Assembly (NCBI GenBank): GCA_900546115.1 | Contig: URBQ01000016.1 | Coordinates: 1-54,176 of the forward strand | Direction: 5' to 3' | Source of the DNA: an uncultured Collinsella sp. | GTDB lineage: Bacteria > Actinomycetota > Coriobacteriia > Coriobacteriales > Coriobacteriaceae | DNA: 54,176 nucleotides | Shown here: one piece after another, positions 16,704 to 24,778 of the stretch | Numbering within the stretch: position 1 is the stretch's first letter | How the letters are laid out: each line of letters begins with the position of its first letter | Notes under the pieces: generated by a model | The model's input: only the letters and a program-made list of their open reading frames with translations | Database searches by the model: none | Told to the model about the DNA's origin: nothing | Translations under genes and position numbers: made by a program

Positions 16704-18083
16704 ATGGGCGTGGCAGGCTACGTCGAGGAGCTGCTTGGTGTCCGGGACTGCGAGCTCATCGGCAGCGCGACCAAGGTCGATTGCGGTAGGAGGCTCCAGC
16801 AGTTCGACCTGAGATACCGCGGGCCCGTCCCCGCATCGTGTCCCGAGTGCGGCGGGACGCTGCACAGCCACGGCGCGAGGACCGTCGGCGTTGTGTCGAC
16901 GCCACACCTGGGCATCCCGACGAGGCTCGAGATAGGGTTCCCGCGGATGCGATGCCCGGAGTGCGGCTACGTGTGGCGCCCGGCGATAGGCGGGATCGAC
17001 GAGAGTCACCGGATGACGGAGGCGGCATACGCCGACATCGCCCAACGCTCGCTCAGGCTCACCTTCCGCGAGGTCGCCGAGGAGTACCCGCTCTCGCACG
17101 TCACCGTGAAGAGCGTCTTCGAGGACTACGTCCGCGAGAACGCCTCGAGGCTTCGCTTCAAAGTGCCGGCGTTCCTGGGCATAGACGAGAAGAACCTCAA
17201 GAGGGTCGGCATGGTGACCGTGATCACTGATCTCGAGCACAGGACGGTCTTCGACATGGTGCCCGGCAGGACGCAGTCCGACCTCGACGCCTATTTCTCC
17301 TCGTTGGAGGGCCTCGAGCGCGTACGATGGGTTTCGAGCGACATGTACCGGCCGTTCTGGAGGAGCATAGCCAAATACACCCCGAACGCGACATGGGTCA
17401 TCGGCCACTTCCATGTCGTGAAGGGAGCCAACGAGGCCTTGGACGCGGTCCGCAAGGGCCTCCAGGGAGCTCTCGACAGGAAGGGTCGCCTTGAGCTAAA
17501 GAAGGGCCTCGCCTACGTCCTTAGGAAGCGGACGCGCGACCTCAGCCTCTACGAGGCGTCGGCCCTAAGGGCGCTACGGGAAGACTCCTCCTACTCGACG
17601 CTGATGACCGCGTACGACCTCAAGGAGGACTTCTTCGGCATTTACGACGACCATCCGTCCTCACGCGAGGAGGCTGAGGCGGCGTTCGACGCCTGGATTC
17701 GGGAAATTCCCGATGGCAGGGAGTTCGATCCGTTCAGAGCCCTTGCTCGGACCGTTCAGAATCACCGCGAGTTCATCTTCAACTACTGGGAATGCCCCAG
17801 CCGTATCTCGAACGGCTACACCGAGTGCGCGAACCGGCTCATAAACGAGACGGACATGAGAGGGCGCGGATACTCGTTCGAGACGCTCCGGGCAAGGACC
17901 CTCTACCGCAGGCAGAACCTCGACCGCATCATCGCGAGCAACGGGCTCACGATCGGCCCTCGCATCGATGCACCCGGTCCGCTCTTCGTGACCGAGCCCG
18001 ACCGCGAGGACGAGGCCGTCGATGAGTTCATAGACCCGAGGTCGGGAGTGGAGGTCGACGCAACGACGGGAGAGATGCTGTGA
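16704..18083 (+). CDS. ISL3-family transposase-like protein embedded in the hsd operon
   Basis: 459 aa. An N-terminal ISL3-type zinc ribbon (CPECGG and CPECGY) precedes a DDE domain: FLGIDEKN with Asp161, VSSDMYRPFW with Asp213, and SNGYTECANRLI with Glu374, then RGRGYSFETLRART. The usual D-R-F-H segment reads VIGHFHVVK. The triad looks intact. The ATG directly abuts the hsdR stop (no gap) and the last codons overlap the next gene (GTGA), so no IS ends or inverted repeats can lie immediately around it. Codon use matches the hsd genes. It also has a ~30-residue acidic tail. It is either a captured transposase serving the operon or a transposase whose ends lie elsewhere; the first is my inference. 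Confidence 0.85.
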   Translation: MGVAGYVEELLGVRDCELIGSATKVDCGRRLQQFDLRYRGPVPASCPECGGTLHSHGARTVGVVSTPHLGIPTRLEIGFPRMRCPECGYVWRPAIGGIDESHRMTEAAYADIAQRSLRLTFREVAEEYPLSHVTVKSVFEDYVRENASRLRFKVPAFLGIDEKNLKRVGMVTVITDLEHRTVFDMVPGRTQSDLDAYFSSLEGLERVRWVSSDMYRPFWRSIAKYTPNATWVIGHFHVVKGANEALDAVRKGLQGALDRKGRLELKKGLAYVLRKRTRDLSLYEASALRALREDSSYSTLMTAYDLKEDFFGIYDDHPSSREEAEAAFDAWIREIPDGREFDPFRALARTVQNHREFIFNYWECPSRISNGYTECANRLINETDMRGRGYSFETLRARTLYRRQNLDRIIASNGLTIGPRIDAPGPLFVTEPDREDEAVDEFIDPRSGVEVDATTGEML

Positions 18084-18784
18084 ATTCGAGGCTCGACGAA
18101 ATTGCAGCCTGGGAGCCAAGGCCTTCAGGCGGCCTGAAATGCGATGCCAACGAATACGGCTTTCCGACCGTAATCCATCGCACACCAAGCAGGCTCGTGG
18201 AGGAATGCGAGAAGGCCTTCGATGCGGGGCTTCTCCTCGCGGCACTGAACCTCGTCGTGACCATACCGGACGTCTGCGCAAAAGCCGTCGGCATGCGATA
18301 CATCGACTGGTGCGTTAAATACCTGGAGCTTCCCAATACCGGCGAAAAGATGGCGGCAGAGCGAAAAGACGAGAAGAGTCAAAGTGAGATAAGCGAGGAG
18401 TTCGACGTTATAGAGGCGCGAGGTATATTCACAGCTTCAGACCTCTATCAACTGCGTTGCGCCGTTATCCATGCGGGATCATCAGTCATCGAAGGCAGAG
18501 GGGAGGATTATAGTCCTTATAAGGTTATCGGGGTATGCGTTCACGGCGACGCTCATGGGATCGTCGCGAGCTATGGCCATACCGGGGCGGGTACGGAGAA
18601 CCTGAAGGGGTGCGCATACGATTGCGTCATCAAGCTCGAAGGCCTCGTCTCCCTCATGGCCAAGGGTGTTGTGTCTTTCCTCGAAGAAGATCCCGAGCGG
18701 GATTGCGAAAGGACCATCAAGTCGGGGATAGACCGCAGAGGCGTGACGGATTTTAGATCGCTAATCCAACGGCCCGTTCGTTAA
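18080..18784 (+). CDS. HEPN-like protein, last gene of the hsd operon
   Basis: 234 aa from GTG 18080, overlapping the transposase stop by 4 nt (GTGA), so translationally coupled. Helical N-terminal half with ALNLVVTIPDVCAKA and YIDWCVKYL. Then LYQLRCAVIHAGSS gives Arg126-x4-His131, the R-x4-H motif of HEPN ribonucleases, in the expected R...H-x-G context. HEPN proteins act as toxins or RNA-cleaving effectors in abortive-infection, anticodon-nuclease and restriction-linked systems. Known precedent is PrrC, an anticodon nuclease kept silent by a type I system, but that is a different, NTPase-containing protein. The function here is inferred from the motif and position. Confidence 0.65.
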   Translation: MNSRLDEIAAWEPRPSGGLKCDANEYGFPTVIHRTPSRLVEECEKAFDAGLLLAALNLVVTIPDVCAKAVGMRYIDWCVKYLELPNTGEKMAAERKDEKSQSEISEEFDVIEARGIFTASDLYQLRCAVIHAGSSVIEGRGEDYSPYKVIGVCVHGDAHGIVASYGHTGAGTENLKGCAYDCVIKLEGLVSLMAKGVVSFLEEDPERDCERTIKSGIDRRGVTDFRSLIQRPVR

Positions 18785-18897
18785 ATATGTGGTTGGAGTT
18801 GTGCTAATACCATTTGTAAAATAAATGGTTGGAACTTGATAGCCCGGTTCTTACTTTGCCAACCGGTAATTTACTAACTTCCAACCATTTATGTTAC
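18780..18897. repeat. Right set of GTWAAATANNTGGTTGG motifs beyond the hsd operon
   Basis: Direct copies at 18780-18796 and 18816-18832. Inverted copies at 18859-18874 (CCAACCGGTAATTTAC) and 18881-18897 (CCAACCATTTATGTTAC). The inverted copy at 18859 is nearly the complement of the first left-hand copy at 9750. The first copy overlaps the end of the HEPN gene. The rest of 18785-19331 has no gene that I can support; a 63-codon frame at 18954 is unconvincing. Confidence 0.7.
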
Positions 18898-19100
18898 ATG
18901 CCCTTTTGTTTTTAACGCAAGCTTTATGCCGGTGAGCTTGTGTTCGATGCCACTTGTCGAGGCTGAGTGCAGGTCGGCGACTTGCTCGATGTCTGATTTG
19001 CCCTTCGATCAGTTCTTGTCGAGCCCCTTTGGGCGGGAGAGGCAGCGATCTAGATATCCGCTCTTGGCATATGAGACAAGAAGCCCGTAAGACTGTGGCA

Positions 19101-19138
19101 ATGTCAAAAGGCATACACAAGTGTCAGTCTTTTGACAT
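19101..19138. promoter_or_regulatory. Perfect 10-bp inverted repeat upstream of the GmrSD-like gene
   Basis: ATGTCAAAAG (19101-19110) and CTTTTGACAT (19129-19138), 18 nt apart. The right arm contains a TTGACA box. It lies ~190 nt before the nuclease start. An operator is the simplest reading. Confidence 0.5.
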
Positions 19139-19331
19139 CGTATGATTTTGGGGAGTGGCGTGCAGCGATCGCGCGCCACCATGACGGCGTAAGTGTTTGC
19201 TTTCGTTGTAGAATCTAACGATATGAGCATCCCGGTTGCTTCAGTGCTTCGATGCTCTCGTCTTTAGCGCCCTCCGCTCAGTGGAGGACTGACTGCAAAC
19301 GGCGTAAACAAGAAAAGGGGAGCAAGCGCAA

Positions 19332-21455
19332 ATGAAAGCAACCGAGGCAAATCTGCTCGACCTTATGGGCGTGGCGAAGATGCAGTTCGTCATTCCCGTG
19401 TACCAGCGAGTTTACTCGTGGAGTGTAAAAGAGTGCGAGGTGCTTTGGGATGACGTCATGCGAGCGGGTCGTGATGGCGTATCGCACTTCGTGGGGTCGA
19501 TGCTCTATATCCCCGAGTCCGAGAGCTCTGCCACGAGCATTTCGCGCGTGCTTCTGATTGACGGACAGCAGCGCATGACGACGTTTTCGTTGATGATCTC
19601 TGCCTTGGCTGACTATTTGGAGAGCAACCCCGACAAGGCCGGTTTCCTTGGCGATCTCAAGATCTCAGCGCTGCGGAAGAACTACCTCTTTAACGATGAT
19701 GACTACAACGGTCTGGCGCGCTACAAGCTGGTGCTCTCGCAGGACGATAAAGAGACGCTGTTCTCCATTGTGTCTGGGTCTCCTGTGCCAGATGAGAAAT
19801 CGGATCGCATTGTCGAGAACCATGCGTTCTTCCGTGAAAAGATGCACGGGAAATCATTCGACCCAGCAAGGCTTTGGGCGGGGCTAAACCGCGTGCAGGT
19901 CATCGACACTAAGCTCACCGCTGGCGTTGATAATGCCCAGCTCATATTTGAGTCCATGAACTCCAAGGGCAAGCCGCTCACGCCTATTGACCTCATTCGT
20001 AACTACGTTCTTATGTCGCTTCCCAACGACGAGCAGACCAAGCTTTACGAGGGTTACTGGCATCCGCTCGAGCGTTTGTTCGGTAAAGGCGGCGAAGAAG
20101 AGTTCAATGCATTTATCTGGTACTGGCTGTGGCTCAAGGTTCCCAATAGGATGCCGAAGGAAAACGAGGCCTACCACGAGTTCAAACGCTATTTCGCTGA
20201 TGACTACGATGGAGATACCGAGGGTCTGCTGAAGGAACTCCGCGAATATGCGCAAAGATATGCCAGGTTATTCCTTGGCAAGGAGAAAGACGGGGGTCTG
20301 CGCCGAGTGTTCGGTAGAATTGCCTATCTTTATGTGAAGCCGGTTAGACCTTTGCTGATGCTGCTTTACTCGGTTTATGAAGGAGGCAGGATTGACCGCA
20401 ATACGTTTTTACGTATCTGCGAGACTATCGAGTCGTTTCTGTTCAGACGGGCGGTTTGCGGCAGGCTTACCACGGGTCTAAATAATTTCTTTGCCGGCAT
20501 GTATCGCAACCTTGAGCAACAGGACGATATAGAGGAGTACGTTACGGCGATGCTCCTTATCCACAGCAGCGGTATGACCGCGTACTTCCCAACAGACGAG
20601 CATTTTGTCGAGGAGTTTAAGACGCGTGACTGCTACAACCGCTTCTCCAAAAAGCGCTATTACCTGGAGCGCATTGAGAACTGGCACCACCCGAAGGAGC
20701 CCATCTCGGTTGACGATTACCAGATTGAGCACGTCATGCCCCAGACGATCGATGATGAACACGACTGGAAGGAATCGCTTGGTGAGAACTGGGAAGACAT
20801 CCACGACAGGTTGTGCAACAACTTGGGAAATCTAACGCTGACGGGCTACAACCAGGAGTACTCAAACCGGTCGTTCTCGGACAAGCTCAATCTTCCGAAC
20901 GTGGGACTTATGTGCAGCCCACTCTACCTAAACAAGTCGATTGCCTCGCATGAAAAATGGGGCGAGGAAGAGATTAGACGGCGCGCTAACGAGTTGGCGA
21001 AAGAGGCGTGTGAGATATGGAAATATCCCGACCTTCCGGCAGATGTCGTCGACAAGTATCGCCCCTCTCGTGGGGAGTCTGACGAGGCGCCTATCTGGAC
21101 TCTGCAGGAGAATCACCCAACTTTTGCCGAAGGCGGACTCAACCAGAGGCTTTTCGATGAGGTGTGCGAGTCCGTTCTGAGTGGTAACCCTTCGTGGGAG
21201 TCCTATATAGCCAAGTACTATGTGGGCTTCAGGTCGGGCAAGCGAAAATTGCACGCCGTGCTAGAAGGCAGGACCAGCAATGGTGGCTGGATTGCCGTTG
21301 GCCTGGCAAAGAGCGTTGACGATCTGACGGATCCAGAGGGCCTGTGTCAGGACAAGCGCTCACAGGGCGGATTTGGCCCGGGTCTACCGACCTATGTCGC
21401 ACTTCGGAATGCCGATGACATTCCCGCGGTGCTCGATCTTATAAAGCAGTGCTAG
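19332..21455 (+). CDS. DUF262-DUF1524 nuclease, GmrSD-like type IV restriction family
   Basis: 707 aa. The N-terminus is a ParB-like DUF262 domain: IPVYQRVYSWS, then IDGQQRMTT with Asp77, the NTP-binding/hydrolysis signature. Residues about 450-520 form an HNH-type DUF1524 nuclease (IEHVMPQTIDDE with His467; NNLGNLTLTGYN; YSNRSF). The last ~100 residues resemble DUF5655-type tails. This order is that of single-chain GmrSD proteins, which cut phage DNA carrying modified cytosines; other DUF262/DUF1524 enzymes act in phosphorothioate-based or other defence. Start ATG 19332 follows GGGGAG. It is monocistronic, separated from the hsd operon by ~550 bp. Its GC is nearer the host average than that of the hsd genes. 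Confidence 0.85.
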   Translation: MKATEANLLDLMGVAKMQFVIPVYQRVYSWSVKECEVLWDDVMRAGRDGVSHFVGSMLYIPESESSATSISRVLLIDGQQRMTTFSLMISALADYLESNPDKAGFLGDLKISALRKNYLFNDDDYNGLARYKLVLSQDDKETLFSIVSGSPVPDEKSDRIVENHAFFREKMHGKSFDPARLWAGLNRVQVIDTKLTAGVDNAQLIFESMNSKGKPLTPIDLIRNYVLMSLPNDEQTKLYEGYWHPLERLFGKGGEEEFNAFIWYWLWLKVPNRMPKENEAYHEFKRYFADDYDGDTEGLLKELREYAQRYARLFLGKEKDGGLRRVFGRIAYLYVKPVRPLLMLLYSVYEGGRIDRNTFLRICETIESFLFRRAVCGRLTTGLNNFFAGMYRNLEQQDDIEEYVTAMLLIHSSGMTAYFPTDEHFVEEFKTRDCYNRFSKKRYYLERIENWHHPKEPISVDDYQIEHVMPQTIDDEHDWKESLGENWEDIHDRLCNNLGNLTLTGYNQEYSNRSFSDKLNLPNVGLMCSPLYLNKSIASHEKWGEEEIRRRANELAKEACEIWKYPDLPADVVDKYRPSRGESDEAPIWTLQENHPTFAEGGLNQRLFDEVCESVLSGNPSWESYIAKYYVGFRSGKRKLHAVLEGRTSNGGWIAVGLAKSVDDLTDPEGLCQDKRSQGGFGPGLPTYVALRNADDIPAVLDLIKQC

Positions 21456-21488
21456 GCAAGGGCCGGGAATCTAATTCTCGGCCCTTGC
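21456..21488 (+). terminator. Terminator-like hairpin after the GmrSD-like gene
   Basis: A 33-nt near-perfect inverted repeat (GCAAGGGCCGGGAAT, 3-nt centre, ATTCTCGGCCCTTGC; one mismatch) starts right after the stop codon. The T-run is weak. It may also serve the convergent small gene. Confidence 0.55.
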
Positions 21489-21521
21489 TATCTCGGAATT
21501 GCCGATGGCTTATCTGCCCAC

Positions 21522-21944
21522 CTAAACTCCCGCAATCCCACGCGCCGCACTCAACAGCTCGTACTCCCTCTGGCTCCACTGGCGCAGTTCAGCGGCGTCG
21601 ACGGCGTCGCGGCACGGGTCCAGGAACACCTCGGCGCCCTCGCAGAAGCACTCGCGGGCAAAGGCGCCCGATCCGTCTGCAACGCACGCGCCGTCGGCGA
21701 AGAGCTTCCAGCTGGACGGCTCACGCGAGTCATTTCCGAGCAACTTGATCTGCAGTACGTGAGGGTCTCCGGCAACGCAGAGCTCTTCCTCGAGCGCCTG
21801 CACCGTAAAGCGCATCTGATGGGAGAGACTGCTCTTGACCATGGCCGAGGCATAGCCGCTCGGCTCGTCCAGAAGATGCATTCGTTTTGGCTTGGCTACC
21901 AGGTTGTGGAAGTTGCGCTCACTGCGCACGGAGAAATTGTCCAT
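21522..21944 (-). CDS. Small protein of unknown function
   Basis: 140 aa from the minus-strand ATG ending at 21944, chosen because AAAGGAG stands 6-7 nt before it. The open frame continues far upstream but over a promoter region and a gene on the other strand, so the longer version is rejected. Visible text includes SSLSHQMRFTVQALEEEL, then LQIKLLGNDSREPSSW and REYELLSAARGI. It looks soluble and acidic, with a beta-rich middle. I do not recognise the family. Convergent with the GmrSD-like gene, divergent from the DUF4143 ATPase. Confidence 0.6.
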   Translation of the reverse strand: MDNFSVRSERNFHNLVAKPKRMHLLDEPSGYASAMVKSSLSHQMRFTVQALEEELCVAGDPHVLQIKLLGNDSREPSSWKLFADGACVADGSGAFARECFCEGAEVFLDPCRDAVDAAELRQWSQREYELLSAARGIAGV

Positions 21945-22092
21945 ACGGACTCCTTTCATCGATGTTGGCAGGGCCACCGTGCCTCTTGGCCGGTTGGCGT
22001 CGGGATCGTGGAGCCAACTCTCTACCCCGACTCTGGATAAAACGTGCCCGCTCCTTGCAGGCACGGTGGAGTCTATCAGCGCGCGCGGACAC

Positions 22093-22137
22093 AAATCAAG
22101 CGCGCTTGCGAAATGACGCGCGGGCGGCGCTTGATTT
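22093..22137. promoter_or_regulatory. Perfect 11-bp inverted repeat in the divergent intergenic region
   Basis: AAATCAAGCGC (22093-22103) and GCGCTTGATTT (22127-22137) are exact complements 23 nt apart. It lies between the divergent small gene and the ATPase, so it may be an operator or an RNA hairpin. Confidence 0.5.
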
Positions 22138-22162
22138 CGCCGGCTGCTGTTAGGCTTAAATT

Positions 22163-22280
22163 CGAAAAAATGTCGAAATATCCCGTGTAAAAGTACGGAA
22201 AAGTGTCGTGATACACACTTTAAAACCTCGAAAAAGTGTCGAAATGAGCACCTAGCAACCACGGAAAAGTGTATCCTAGT
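22163..22280 (+). promoter_or_regulatory. Four operator-like repeats at exact 33-bp spacing before the ATPase gene
   Basis: CGRAAAARTGTCG-type repeats start at 22163, 22196, 22229 and 22262, each 33 bp (about three helical turns) apart. Copies 1 and 3 extend to CGAAAT; copies 2 and 4 diverge after GTGT. The last copy runs into TATCCT, a possible -10, about 35 nt ahead of the start. The phasing puts all sites on one face of the DNA. Confidence 0.65.
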
Positions 22281-22311
22281 GCTAAAACAGCACGTAATAA
22301 GGGGTACGCTT

Positions 22312-23634
22312 ATGCTGCAGAGAAAAGCGAAAGCACAGTTTGAATCTTGGCTTGCCTCGTCGCCTAACAAGGCTCTTTTGGTCAAGGGCGCCCGACAGGT
22401 GGGAAAGTCATATTTGGTCAACGTCTTTGCAAGCGAATCGTTCGAAAATGTCGTGACGTTCGACCTTATCGCCGACGCGTCCGTGCGCGATTCGTTTTTG
22501 GCGGCAAAAAGCGCGGATGACCTGCTTATGCGCATGTCTATTGCTGCAACGCAGCCGATGGTTGCGAACAAGACCGTTGTGGTTATCGACGAGGTGCAGC
22601 GATGCCCCAACGTGGTGACGTTTATCAAATATCTGGTCCAGCGCGGCGACTTTCGATACATCCTTACCGGATCGCTCCTTGGCGTTGAGCTCGAGGGCAT
22701 CGATTCCCTGCCGGTGGGGTATGTCGAGCAGGTCCAGATGTGCCCGCTCGACTTTGAGGAGTTTTGCTGGGCAAATGGCGTTGGTGCCAGCGTGTTTGAC
22801 ATGCTCAGAGACCGTCTAAAGGATGAGGGGGAGCTCCCCGGCTACCTGTATGACCGCTTGTTCGATCTGTTCCATCAGTATGTGGTGGTGGGAGGCATGC
22901 CCGACGCGGTCAATTCCTTCTTGGCGACGCGCAATGTCGACGAGGTTCGAAACATTCATCGCGATCTTCACGCCCTGTATCGCGATGACATCGCAAAGTA
23001 CGCTCCGCCCGAGCTACGCTTGGTTATTCGCGATATCTATGATTTGATTCCCAGCGAGGCCGGCTCCAAAAACAAGCGATTCAAGCTGTCGTCGATTAAC
23101 GGTGTCAAACGTTTTTCGCAGGTGACAGATCATTTTCTCTGGTTGTCGGAGGCGGGTGTCGCGCTTCCCGTGTATAACGTAACGGCGCCCGTGGCACCCC
23201 TTTTATTGGGGGAGCAGCGAAATCTATTTAAGCTGTTTTACTTGGACACCGGAATGCTCATGTCGTCGTATTCTAAAAGGGTCGCCCAAGGCGTTTTTGA
23301 TGGGGAGGCGGAAGACCCCTTTGGCATGAACATGAGGGCGGCGTTTGAGGGCTTCGTTGCCCAAGAGCTCAAAGCTCATGGATTTAGATTGCGCTACTTT
23401 ACGTCCAAAAAGGTCGGTGAGCTCGATTTTGTGGAAGAGACGTTCGATGGGGAAGTGTTTGCCATCGAGGTCAAATCGGGCAAGAGCTTTAAGTCCCACG
23501 CGGCGCTCGACAACGCGCTCGCGACGAAGGGCTACGGAATCGATCGCGCCCTGGTACTTGCGGAATGTAATCTTCACCGCGATGGTGACGTGCTGTATCT
23601 GCCCATCTTTATGGCAGGGCTTTTGGAGCCGTAA
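22312..23634 (+). CDS. AAA_14/DUF4143-family ATPase
   Basis: 440 aa from ATG 22312, preferred over the upstream GTG for its AAGGGG. Walker A is KGARQVGKSYL near residues 25-35, and Walker B is VVVIDEVQRCP near 88-98. The C-terminal DUF4143 part has FVAQELKAHGFRLRYF, then GELDFV and FAIEVKSG, which matches a PD-(D/E)xK nuclease-like fold (D...E-x-K) present in many members. The cellular role of the family is poorly defined; members are common in accessory regions and have been suggested to act as nucleases, toxins or regulators. The gene stands alone behind four phased repeats. Confidence 0.85.
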   Translation: MLQRKAKAQFESWLASSPNKALLVKGARQVGKSYLVNVFASESFENVVTFDLIADASVRDSFLAAKSADDLLMRMSIAATQPMVANKTVVVIDEVQRCPNVVTFIKYLVQRGDFRYILTGSLLGVELEGIDSLPVGYVEQVQMCPLDFEEFCWANGVGASVFDMLRDRLKDEGELPGYLYDRLFDLFHQYVVVGGMPDAVNSFLATRNVDEVRNIHRDLHALYRDDIAKYAPPELRLVIRDIYDLIPSEAGSKNKRFKLSSINGVKRFSQVTDHFLWLSEAGVALPVYNVTAPVAPLLLGEQRNLFKLFYLDTGMLMSSYSKRVAQGVFDGEAEDPFGMNMRAAFEGFVAQELKAHGFRLRYFTSKKVGELDFVEETFDGEVFAIEVKSGKSFKSHAALDNALATKGYGIDRALVLAECNLHRDGDVLYLPIFMAGLLEP

Positions 23635-23671
23635 CATGCCGCCGGCTCTTCCGGCCCTCCCTTAACCCCCG

Positions 23672-24655
23672 CTACTCGTCCCCGTCGTTGGGGTCGCCCT
23701 TGAGGGTGTTGATGTCCAGGTGCTGATTGTCGTTCTCTTTTTGCTGCGTTGCCGATTCGGACGCGGTGGGGCCGCGGAACAGCTGGAATCCCTCAAACGC
23801 AATGACACCGAGCAGGGCAATGATAATGGCGATAAAGGCAACCTTGACTGCCTGCGGAAATTCCGAGAAACGCAGTGCCTTTTCCTCGGCGTAATAATCG
23901 GCGAAGCGCTCTTCGCCCGTGCTTTTGGTATACGCCGGCGCGGACGCGGCCTCCGGGTCATATTCCGGTGCAGGCGTGGCAGCGTACGGATCGTTGAGAT
24001 AATCGCTCGATGCGGTGCCATAATCCTCGGTCTCGATGCGACCGTTGCCAGCATAGCCATCGGAATAATCGGAATATGCCGCATCGCCCTCATAGTCCGC
24101 GGCGCTCGTGTTGGCGGCAAAAAGCGGGTTAACTGGAACGTCGAGCGCCGGCATGCCGGTAGAGGTCTCATCCAGATCGGCTGCAGCCCAGGAATCGTAG
24201 GCAACCTGATGGGCAGCGGGCTCATCGAGCCTTGTGACCGGAGGCTTGCGTGCCGCAGGAACAGGCAACTGCTGGGCGCTGTACATAACGGTGCTGTCGG
24301 CCGATTTGCCCTGCGTCGCTGCAGCGAGAAATGCCGCCGTCTCGGACGGGTCGCTTGCGGGGCGGGGTGCGGGCGTGGGCGCGGAAGTGGGTGCGGGCGT
24401 AGGCGCGGGCGTCGAAACAGGCGACTGCGCAGGAGTCGGCGCAGATGCGGGCTTAGGCGCAAGTGCGGGATTGGGGCTTGACGGGCGAGCCCCGCCGCCC
24501 ATGAGTTCGTCGGCGGTCCACGGGCGATCATCCATCACGTCGTCAAGGCTCAGCGAAAACAGGTCGTCTTCACCCTCATCGAACATTCGGTGCACATGCC
24601 CACCAATTGCCGGAATCAATCCGCGACCGGTGCATGATGCCTTGCTCAACGCCAT
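23672..24655 (-). CDS. Single-pass membrane protein with Pro/Ala-rich linker, function unknown
   Basis: 327 aa from minus-strand ATG at 24655, set by AAAGGA upstream. Residues 1-55 are acidic (FDEGEDDLFSLSLDDVMDD). Residues about 60-100 are a low-complexity A-P-T-P linker (TPAPTPAPTSAPTPAP). A long acidic, tyrosine-rich region follows (YEGDAAYSDYSDGYAG). A single helix near residue 285 (VAFIAIIIALLGVIAFEGF) spans the membrane, leaving a short tail. I do not recognise it; the layout recalls actinobacterial cell-envelope scaffold-type proteins. A minus-strand frame at 23662-24531 over the same DNA is a shadow. Confidence 0.65.
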   Translation of the reverse strand: MALSKASCTGRGLIPAIGGHVHRMFDEGEDDLFSLSLDDVMDDRPWTADELMGGGARPSSPNPALAPKPASAPTPAQSPVSTPAPTPAPTSAPTPAPRPASDPSETAAFLAAATQGKSADSTVMYSAQQLPVPAARKPPVTRLDEPAAHQVAYDSWAAADLDETSTGMPALDVPVNPLFAANTSAADYEGDAAYSDYSDGYAGNGRIETEDYGTASSDYLNDPYAATPAPEYDPEAASAPAYTKSTGEERFADYYAEEKALRFSEFPQAVKVAFIAIIIALLGVIAFEGFQLFRGPTASESATQQKENDNQHLDINTLKGDPNDGDE

Positions 24656-24778
24656 TCTGTTCCATCCTTTCGAAATACTAATGACATCGATTATATGGAA
24701 CTTCCCAAGCGGCTCGGTCTTGGATTCGTGCTTTCCAGAACTCGCGCCCAAAAGGGGAGGGGCAATCCAGGCGAGTGC

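Noticed and set aside
16500..18900. Complete ISL3 insertion sequence
   Set aside because: The transposase abuts hsdR and overlaps the next gene, so IS ends cannot flank it directly, and no inverted-repeat pair was found there.
21945..22802. Upstream extension of the small minus-strand gene
   Set aside because: The extension crosses the repeat-rich intergenic region and the start of the DUF4143 ATPase. An RBS-backed ATG at 21944 is a better start.
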